Source: Bacteroidota bacterium (GTDB lineage Bacteria > Bacteroidota > Bacteroidia > B-17B0 > Aurantibacillaceae). Taken from it: a stretch of DNA of 39,320 bases. Position numbers and translations under genes: made by a program. Below are positions 33,988 through 39,320 of this stretch, piece after piece (position 1 is the stretch's first letter; each line of letters opens with the position of its first letter). The notes beneath the pieces are model-generated. The model saw nothing but the letters and a program-made list of their open reading frames with translations. It did no database searches and was not told where the DNA came from. The DNA lies in the NCBI GenBank assembly GCA_013288385.1, contig JABDBZ010000010.1, positions 1-39,320 on the forward strand, written 5' to 3'.

Positions 33988-34380
33988 TTATTCAATTATT
34001 TCATACTCCACATTATCCTGATCAGCTTTATTAGTTGAGCGAATTATTTTTGGTCGTAATTTGAGAGTGTATGTTTTTTCATTTTCAATCAATTTCTTCT
34101 CAACTAATTCTCTCGGACAACGATGATTTATCAATATAGTTTTTGCTTTATAGTTGCCTTGAATAACTTTAGTTACATCATATTTTAAAGTCAACGAATT
34201 AACTTCAAATATACCGCAGTGAGGAGGTAATGTAATTTTATTAAGATCATCTGCAAGTTTTACTTTCAGCTGAATTGTAGTGGTGTCAAGGAAATCTTTA
34301 GCTTTAACCGAATTTGTTTTTTGTCCGTTACAAATAAGAGTTAGGAAACTAAATATGTAAATAGTTAATTGTTTTGCCAT
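33988..34380 (-). CDS. Secreted hypothetical protein
   Basis: 130 residues with a signal peptide to about residue 19 (LICNGQ). The mature part is strand-rich, with ITLPPHCGIFEV, TLKYDVTKVIQG, TILINHRCPREL and YTLKLRPKI. The two Cys (in HCG and RCP) could pair in the periplasm. I do not recognise the family; the length and the phrase KVIQGNYKAKTI recall small OB-fold or TIMP-like exported proteins, but this is only an impression. It begins 3 nt after the VOC-family gene and is probably co-transcribed with it. Confidence 0.6.
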   Translation of the reverse strand: MAKQLTIYIFSFLTLICNGQKTNSVKAKDFLDTTTIQLKVKLADDLNKITLPPHCGIFEVNSLTLKYDVTKVIQGNYKAKTILINHRCPRELVEKKLIENEKTYTLKLRPKIIRSTNKADQDNVEYEIIE

Positions 34381-34383
34381 TTT

Positions 34384-34761
34384 TTATTTTTCGTCTTCTG
34401 CGAAAGTTAGTAAATAGCCATTATTATCTTCAATAGAAAATTCAGTAGCACCATAAAATGTTTTTTCGAGTCCTTTGATCACTTTTACTTTATCTTTAAT
34501 TTGGGTAAAAAATTTTCTGATCTCATCAATCTGAATGTACAATAACAATGAACCTCCATTTTGCCGTGATACCATTGGTAATTCATCACCCAAACTTGCA
34601 AAAGTTTGAAACATAAATACTATGTTTCCGCAAGTCATCATTGCAAAAATAAATTCGCCTTCTTCAGGAACCGTAGTCGTGATAATAAATCCTAATTGCT
34701 TGTAAAAATTAATTGTTTCATTAATGTTATTTACAAAAATGTTTGGTGATACTGATTTCAT
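34384..34761 (-). CDS. VOC (glyoxalase/dioxygenase superfamily) protein
   Basis: 125 residues: two beta-alpha-beta-beta-beta units with MKSVSPNIFVNNINETINFY at the N-terminus, QLGFIITTTVPEEGEFIF, NIVFMFQTF, then LLLYIQIDEIRKFFTQI and YGATEFSIEDNNGYLLTFAE. The final Glu and the two-unit layout are typical of small VOC proteins, which include bleomycin-resistance-like binders and glyoxalases. His ligands of an active metal site are missing at the usual N-terminal position (NIF), so it may be a binding protein rather than an enzyme. First gene of the pair with the secreted hypothetical. Confidence 0.85.
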   Translation of the reverse strand: MKSVSPNIFVNNINETINFYKQLGFIITTTVPEEGEFIFAMMTCGNIVFMFQTFASLGDELPMVSRQNGGSLLLYIQIDEIRKFFTQIKDKVKVIKGLEKTFYGATEFSIEDNNGYLLTFAEDEK

Positions 34762-34922
34762 TGTTTTATAAGTTTATTAGTAGCGATTGTTTTAGGTATT
34801 TAAAATATCAAATTTATTTTATTCAATCCTCTATTGCTTCAATACCAGGTTGTCTTGCTCTCTCAACACCATCTTTCATGGCTTTGTGATGACGACGTCC
34901 ACGCCAATTACTGGTAGGTGCT

Positions 34923-34940
34923 GTTATATGCAGATGCAGA
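34923..34940 (-). repeat. Inverted repeat, left copy, beside the TPR gene
   Basis: Read on the minus strand this is TCTGCATCTGCATATAAC. It matches 16 of 18 bases of 35718-35735 in opposite orientation. The 215-bp gap holding it (34762-34976) has no supported gene. Confidence 0.45.
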
Positions 34941-34976
34941 CACACAGTCAAATTATGTTTTGGCCTGTCCGCTTTT

Positions 34977-35705
34977 TTATTCGCCGCAATAATACATTAT
35001 TTTTTCATTTTTCAAACTCTTTAAATGTTTTTTGTCAGCAGTCGCTTTATCAAACTCGTCTAATTGTAAGTACGTGTCGTAACGAAGTGAATACGCGTCA
35101 AAATAAAATGCGTCTATTTTGATAGCATTATTTGCACAATCAAGAGCTTTATGGTATTCCTTTTTGTCGAAATACAAAAGTCCCAAATTTAAATATGCAA
35201 TTTTATTTAAATCATCGCAACCATATTTTATGGTATTCAAATAGTCATTTTCTGCGCCTCTAGAATTTTTTATTTTTTCAAAATAGTCAGCTCTTTTGAA
35301 ATAGATATCAGCTCTTTTAAAAGAACTATGGGTATATAAAGAATCAATCATCAAAGCTTTGTCAAATAATTCAATTGCTTTTTTGTCGTTGTTCAAGTAT
35401 TTATAATTTATTGCAGCAAGAACTAAAATTGGTCTTATAAATGTAGAATCAATTTTAAGTGCAGTGTTTAAATCGCGAATAGCTTGATCTGTCTTTTTCG
35501 ATAGATAAAAAGTTAAACCGCGATAATAATATGGTCTTTTATCATTGCCGTTTTTATTTATGACCTCCGAAAAATATGTCGCTGCCTTTTCATATTTTCC
35601 TTCGTCAATGAGAGTCCCGCCTTTTGCTATCCATGTGGTGTCATTTTGTGAAACAGCAAGAGAAATGGAAAGTGAAAATATTTTAATATAAAGATTTCTT
35701 CTCAT
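34977..35705 (-). CDS. Exported TPR protein
   Basis: 242 residues from the ATG at 35705 (MRRNLYIKIFSLSISLAVSQ), which gives a clean signal peptide; the longer frame from 35741 would run through the inverted repeat at 35718-35735. At least five TPR units follow, for example YEKAATYFSEVINKNGNDK, DQAIRDLNTALKIDS, KKAIELFDKALMID and HKALDCANNAIKID. It is probably a periplasmic scaffold; partners are unknown. It is bracketed by a near-perfect 18-bp inverted repeat, so it may be a recently acquired cassette. Confidence 0.8.
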   Translation of the reverse strand: MRRNLYIKIFSLSISLAVSQNDTTWIAKGGTLIDEGKYEKAATYFSEVINKNGNDKRPYYYRGLTFYLSKKTDQAIRDLNTALKIDSTFIRPILVLAAINYKYLNNDKKAIELFDKALMIDSLYTHSSFKRADIYFKRADYFEKIKNSRGAENDYLNTIKYGCDDLNKIAYLNLGLLYFDKKEYHKALDCANNAIKIDAFYFDAYSLRYDTYLQLDEFDKATADKKHLKSLKNEKIMYYCGE

Positions 35706-35717
35706 GTAGGGCGTCCC

Positions 35718-35735
35718 TCTGCATTTGCTTATAAC
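35718..35735 (+). repeat. Inverted repeat, right copy, beside the TPR gene
   Basis: TCTGCATTTGCTTATAAC. With the left copy at 34923-34940 it encloses 813 bp containing just the TPR gene. The 147 bp that follow (35736-35882) hold nothing else recognised. Confidence 0.45.
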
Positions 35736-35882
35736 TACCATATAGGATGTTGTTAATCTAATCTTGCAAATTAAGCAATATCACATTAAGTTTTATCACT
35801 CTATTAGTTTATTAAATATACCAATTTTATAATAAATAATCAAAGGAAGAAAGTACTAAAAGAGATTTCAATAATGTGCCAA

Positions 35883-37058
35883 TTATTTCTGCACTGCAAT
35901 TTTTTTAATAATACATTCAGAATTTTGTTTGATGTTTAAAAAATAAATTCCGTTTTCGAGATTTTTTGTATCAATAATTGTTTTTCCCGTATTTGCTACG
36001 GATGTTTTAATGAGAGCACCTTTAAAATCCATCAATTGATAAATTGTATTTTCAAAACCAGAGTTAGAAATAATAATATTGTCAGTACACGGGTTTGGAT
36101 AAACAGAAATTTTTGAATTCAATTCATTTTCTTTTATACCTAAACTATTTGCATGTATTACACCTACTGCATCCAAATCAAAACCACCACTAGCAAATGC
36201 CGTTGGCCATGGATCATTGATGGGCGAATTGTTTTGATCATAGGTTGCATAAGGTGCGTTAATATCCCCAACAACATCTATAATTTTTACATGCGTAATA
36301 GCATTTACATCTAACTCTGGAATTGTTTTTAATTCATCCAAATCAAATGGTGTACCATAATTTACTCTGTATTTTCCGGCGAGGTTATTTAATTTGGTGG
36401 CATCTCCTAATTCATCAAAAGTTCCAATTTGAGTTGTATACTGTGTATTAGAAGTTGCAGCAAATCTGAAAAAATTAATGCCGTCACTACTCACTTCCAC
36501 AAAAGCCAATTCTAAAAAAGTATCATCAAACGAATTTTCAAAAACTGCAAAATCAAAACCTGTTCCGTTTTTAATCGCGCTCGGAAAAGTCAGTATCGCA
36601 TATCCTCCGTCGCCTAAACTTACAACTGGGTTATCTCCCGCTTTCAAGGTTCCATCATTATCTACTCCTGCACTTGTTACCCCAAGTGAAGGTGTTGAAA
36701 TATCCTGCAAACCTCTGTGAACTGTGCAACCACTTGCCCATGCAACAAATGCGCTGCTGTCTTTATACATCGCCGTTGTATTTAATGAACCAACCGGACC
36801 AGGAAATTGAGCAAAAGAAAACAGAGAGCTAAAAAGAAAAAAGACCAGAAATTTTAAACCATAAACTTTATTATTTTCCGAATTGTATTTTGCTAAACAA
36901 GGTAAACACAAACAGTCTTTATATTGTTTTGCAATATTTTCTAAATTAGTTCTGCTTAATGCTATTGAACTGCAAAAGCAATTTGCGATGTCGTTTGGTT
37001 TGCATTCAAAAAGAGAGTTACAACTCGGGCAGCTTTTTTCTGTGTTTATTTTTTCCAT
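35883..37058 (-). CDS. Fusion: Cys-rich CWC module + T9SS type A surface protein, B12-regulated
   Basis: 391 residues from the ATG directly after the riboswitch. Residues 1-58 carry eight Cys (10, 13, 19, 27, 29, 49, 51, 54) in the CPxC...CxC...CxCxxC order of the cysteine-rich CWC family, a putative zinc-binding module. A signal-like hydrophobic core follows at about 69-84 (LKFLVFFLFSSLFSFA/Q). The rest is a secreted beta-rich protein (SLGDGGYAILTF, FDFAVFENSF, ASGGFDLDAVGVIH) ending in a T9SS type A sorting domain (VYPNPCTDNIII, NLENGIYFLNI). The secreted part resembles surface proteins I recall next to B12 receptors in Bacteroidota. No in-frame ATG, GTG or TTG exists between the two parts, so as written it is one polypeptide with an internal signal. 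Confidence 0.82.
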   Translation of the reverse strand: MEKINTEKSCPSCNSLFECKPNDIANCFCSSIALSRTNLENIAKQYKDCLCLPCLAKYNSENNKVYGLKFLVFFLFSSLFSFAQFPGPVGSLNTTAMYKDSSAFVAWASGCTVHRGLQDISTPSLGVTSAGVDNDGTLKAGDNPVVSLGDGGYAILTFPSAIKNGTGFDFAVFENSFDDTFLELAFVEVSSDGINFFRFAATSNTQYTTQIGTFDELGDATKLNNLAGKYRVNYGTPFDLDELKTIPELDVNAITHVKIIDVVGDINAPYATYDQNNSPINDPWPTAFASGGFDLDAVGVIHANSLGIKENELNSKISVYPNPCTDNIIISNSGFENTIYQLMDFKGALIKTSVANTGKTIIDTKNLENGIYFLNIKQNSECIIKKIAVQK

Positions 37059-37200
37059 GGCACTTGCTCCTTTTCGCGAGAGCGTAACGTGTTTTTTTAG
37101 TTTTCCGACTTATTCTATTTCTGAGCTTTTCAGAATGAACTTACGGTTGCGCGACAGTCACAGAATTTCACTGTGTTACCCTTTGAGATTCAAAGATACT
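37059..37200 (-). promoter_or_regulatory. Cobalamin riboswitch
   Basis: Minus strand. AAAGGGTAA is followed by hairpin CACAG(TGAAATT)CTGTG at 37175-37159, then GACTGTCGCGCAACCGTAA (37159-37141), which matches the conserved core of the B12 aptamer (P3-P5). AAGTCGGAAAACT (37111-37099) is a B12-box-like segment. GTTACGCTCTCGCGAAAAGG and GCAAGTGCC just before the ATG form the expected expression platform, which would hide the start site when cobalamin is bound. Confidence 0.85.
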
Positions 37201-37225
37201 TCAAAATTTGAGAGATGGAAATAAA

Positions 37226-37252
37226 AAAGTCCAAACTTTTGGTTTGGACTTT
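37226..37252 (-). terminator. Terminator after the 249-aa T9SS cargo gene
   Basis: An 11-bp stem, AAAGTCCAAAC (37226-37236) / GTTTGGACTTT (37242-37252), followed on the minus strand by TTTTTTAT. It isolates the riboswitch transcript from the gene upstream. Confidence 0.8.
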
Positions 37253-37272
37253 CACAAAAATGAAATGTATTT

Positions 37273-38022
37273 TTATTGAACGTTAATTTTCTTTGTAGAA
37301 ATAAATTCACCGCTTTTTACTTTTGCAAAATAAATACCATTTGGTAATGCATCAATATCAATAGCTACTTTATTTTTTCCGTCAACAAAATTAATTTGTT
37401 TTGAATAAACTGTTTGCCCTAAAGCATTAATCAAACTTATTTCGCCGGCATCTATTCCTTTATGATTTAAAGTAATATTTACGTTATCATAAGCAGGATT
37501 TGGATAAATATCAAACGATTTAAATGGAGTTGAATATTCTTTAATCCCTGTGGGTGCAGCATAGTTGTATTTCATTGTAAATTGAACACTATCTGAAGGA
37601 GTATTAATGTTTCTAAATGTATACTTAACAATACTATTTCCAACAGAAGCACCTTCATTTAATTCGGCACTTAACATAGTATATGCTGTTGTAGATTGAG
37701 AAGCACTTTGACCTGCATTAAGAACTAAATTACCAGATATCATTGTAGGTGGCGGAAAACAAGTTCCGGCAAAACAAAAATTAGCTGTAGCTCCCGTGTT
37801 TAATTGTATATCGTATCTGTAAAGATTGTAAGTATGAGTAGAAGCACTTGTATTTGTTACATCAAATATTCTTGTATCAGTATTGTTTGCAGTTGTAGTA
37901 GGATAAACAATATCATTTGGTGCTAATGTAGCAGAAGGACTTGTATTAGATACCATAATACTGCTTTGAGAAAACCCAAAGCTTACAGTACTCAATGAAA
38001 TAAATAATAAAATTTTTTTCAT
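37273..38022 (-). CDS. Secreted T9SS type A cargo protein, beta-rich
   Basis: 249 residues. Signal peptide to residue 18 (SFGFSQ). The central part (about 20-160) is Thr/Ser/Asn-rich with strand patterns (TRIFDVTNTSASTHTYNLYRY, split as TRIFDVTNTS and HTYNLYRY) and one Cys pair in NFCFAGTCF. The C-terminal 80 residues are a type A sorting domain: FDIYPNPAYDNVNITL, SLINALGQTVYSKQI and LPNGIYFAKVKSGEFIST. It is exported by the T9SS. It lies downstream of a terminator that closes the preceding cargo gene, so it is probably transcribed on its own. The cargo function is unknown. Confidence 0.85.
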   Translation of the reverse strand: MKKILLFISLSTVSFGFSQSSIMVSNTSPSATLAPNDIVYPTTTANNTDTRIFDVTNTSASTHTYNLYRYDIQLNTGATANFCFAGTCFPPPTMISGNLVLNAGQSASQSTTAYTMLSAELNEGASVGNSIVKYTFRNINTPSDSVQFTMKYNYAAPTGIKEYSTPFKSFDIYPNPAYDNVNITLNHKGIDAGEISLINALGQTVYSKQINFVDGKNKVAIDIDALPNGIYFAKVKSGEFISTKKINVQ

Positions 38023-38036
38023 AACATTTAAATTTT

Positions 38037-38067
38037 AAAAGTCCCGTACAATGTGTACGGGACTTTT
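38037..38067 (-). terminator. Terminator after the partial T9SS gene
   Basis: A perfect 14-bp stem, AAAAGTCCCGTACA (38037-38050) with TGTACGGGACTTTT (38054-38067), and a 3-nt loop. On the minus strand the T run follows. Confidence 0.85.
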
Positions 38068-38078
38068 GTTAGTTTGTA

Positions 38079-39320
38079 TTATTTAGCGATCGTTAATTTT
38101 TTAGTAACTGATCCTTTTCCAGAACCATAAGTAACATAATAAATACCACTAGCTAAAGCTTTTGTATCAAGTTGAATTGTGTTAGAACCAGAGTTTAACG
38201 AAATTTCTTTCGAAACAACAACTTGCCCTAATGTATTTGTAATGTTGATATGTGAACTTGTAGCATTACTTGCAGTAATTGATAAACTTACTTCGTTAGA
38301 TGCAGGGTTAGGATATACTTCAAAACTGTTTACATTATTAGATAATAAAGCAATACCTGTAGTTGGTACATCATATAAATTAATGTTATCTAAATAAATA
38401 ACATTACCACCACCTGCAGTAGCTGTAAAGCGAACTAAAACACCTGCAGCATTTGCAAATCCTGTAAGAGGCACAACTGCTGTAGACCATTGAGTTGCAG
38501 TAGGAATATTTTCAGTAGATGCATTAACAGGAGTAGTTGCCATTGGAGTTCCTTGATTTGCCCAAACACTTGTCCAGCTTGTACCACAATTTGTAGAAAC
38601 CAAAACTTCTAATTTATCTGTATTTGTAGTTGCAACCTGAGTATAAGAGAAATCAAATTTAACAGCAGGATTAACAGTGCCAGTTAAAGTAGTACCTGGT
38701 AAATATAAATCATGAGTACCACCGGCTGTAGTCCAGTTAATGAAAACTCTGGTAGCTTCACTACTTGTTCCATATCCACCTGCAGCTGTTGTTCTTTCCC
38801 AAGTATAAGGAGCTCCGGTTGGATTAAAAGAAGCCCAGTTTACCGGAGGGAAAGTAGCACTTACAAAACCTTCAGCAACTTGAGAAGAAGCTACGTAGCT
38901 TGAAGAATTAAATAATGTTGTGCTTGAACCATTGTTGCTCAATACAACATCACCACCACTAACACCTGAAATATTAATAGAGTAAACGTTTGTTCCGTTG
39001 ATTGTATTTTGAACTCCCATATTAACAACAGTAGTTGCACCAGGCGCTAAATTACCTGTCCAAACTACATCTGTTCCTTGAATAGAATTCATATAAGGAG
39101 TAACAGTCATAGCAGTAATTGCATTAACACCATTATTTTTTAAAGTAGCTGTAGGAGCTATAGTAGAACTACATACTACAGAAGAAACACCAACTGCTAA
39201 TGCTTTTCCATCATTAGGAATTGCAGGTTGATTTGTTCTGAATGCTTGTAAAATGTGTTTGTTACCATCATCTTGAATAAAACCAACAAAAGCCATTTGA
39301 CCTTTATCGTTAATATAATT
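38079..39320 (-). CDS. T9SS type A cargo protein, possibly Omp28-related (N-terminus outside window)
   Basis: The frame is open to the window edge (NYINDKGQMAFVGFIQDD), so the start lies beyond 39320; 413 residues are present. The first segment, MAFVGFIQDDGNKHILQA, resembles the end of the thioredoxin-like domain of Omp28-family proteins. Ig-like repeats with APTATLKNNGVNAIT follow. A jelly-roll-like domain (VKFDFSYTQVATTNTDKLEV, CGTSWTSVW, VIYLDNINLYDV) comes next, as in MAM or cleaved-adhesin-like domains. The C-terminus, FEVYPNPASNEVSLSI, is a type A sorting domain. The cargo is secreted and attached to the surface. The Omp28 link is a recalled similarity only. Confidence 0.8.
   Translation of the reverse strand, partial: NYINDKGQMAFVGFIQDDGNKHILQAFRTNQPAIPNDGKALAVGVSSVVCSSTIAPTATLKNNGVNAITAMTVTPYMNSIQGTDVVWTGNLAPGATTVVNMGVQNTINGTNVYSINISGVSGGDVVLSNNGSSTTLFNSSSYVASSQVAEGFVSATFPPVNWASFNPTGAPYTWERTTAAGGYGTSSEATRVFINWTTAGGTHDLYLPGTTLTGTVNPAVKFDFSYTQVATTNTDKLEVLVSTNCGTSWTSVWANQGTPMATTPVNASTENIPTATQWSTAVVPLTGFANAAGVLVRFTATAGGGNVIYLDNINLYDVPTTGIALLSNNVNSFEVYPNPASNEVSLSITASNATSSHINITNTLGQVVVSKEISLNSGSNTIQLDTKALASGIYYVTYGSGKGSVTKKLTIAK

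Noticed and set aside
34842..34976. An open minus-strand frame ending ERARQPGIEAIED after the TPR gene
   Set aside because: It looks protein-like but has no start codon with useful length; upstream it runs out of frame through the TPR gene. Kept as part of the repeat-flanked gap.
34923..35735. Integron attC sites flanking the TPR gene
   Set aside because: GTTATAT does not fit the GTTRRRY core, and the repeats are two separate copies in inverted orientation rather than one folded attC. No integrase is visible. Kept only as an inverted repeat.
36883..37224. Plus-strand open frame of 113 codons across the riboswitch
   Set aside because: It lies opposite the riboswitch and the CWC module, whose conserved features explain the sequence. 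No family features.
1..39320. CRISPR arrays, transposases, phage genes, rRNA
   Set aside because: No regularly spaced repeats, no DDE or recombinase motifs in any credible frame, and no rRNA sequence were seen.

Overview
The window is AT-rich DNA from a free-living member of the Bacteroidota. The signs are type IX secretion (T9SS) sorting domains of type A and type B, many Bacteroidota-type promoters (TTG, 17-23 nt, then TAnnTTTG), few Shine-Dalgarno sequences, reg_prop beta-propellers, a TPR-PP2C phosphatase, and a MutS of Bacteroidota style. No rRNA, CRISPR array, transposase or phage gene was seen. I cannot place it below phylum from sequence alone.

Layout. 1-4135: the 3' part of mutS, a translationally coupled PagL-like outer-membrane protein, and a convergent lipoprotein. 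4162-9245: a tRNA-Gly/tRNA-Leu pair, then one giant T9SS type B surface protein; the last 14 bp of tRNA-Leu recur just beyond this gene beside a second terminator, so the gene looks like a tRNA-associated insertion. 9326-13998: small regulatory units. A Crp/Fnr regulator is followed by an exact FNR-type box in front of a fatty-acid-hydroxylase-family gene. After an alpha/beta hydrolase, an HxlR regulator with an LtrA-family gene diverges from an APCDD1-like gene through interleaved promoters.

14063-25543: the most interesting region. It encodes two paralogous secreted small proteins, a beta-barrel-like partner, an H-box-only protein, small unknown proteins, a STAS-like protein, and a signalling operon (CHASE3-GAF hybrid kinase with three receivers, CheY-like receiver, CheR, CheB, and a REC-PAS-PAS kinase). 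Four transcription units here carry the palindrome CTTACATATGTAAG exactly 41 bp upstream of a TAnnTTTG-like box. This predicts an undescribed local regulon linking the signalling operon to the envelope proteins. A convergent TPR-PP2C phosphatase follows; it has a short repeat embedded in frame.

27943-34761: a lone propeller lipoprotein behind a 3-methyladenine DNA glycosylase, an ArsR/SRPBCC/SRPBCC operon with an operator inside its promoter, two small membrane proteins, a YdeI-like protein, a lipoprotein propeller, and a VOC-family protein. 34923-35735: a TPR gene bracketed by a short inverted repeat. 35883-39320: three T9SS type A cargo genes on the minus strand. The first is an unusual fusion of a Cys-rich CWC module with a secreted surface protein, and it lies directly downstream of a cobalamin riboswitch, which suggests a role in vitamin B12 acquisition.
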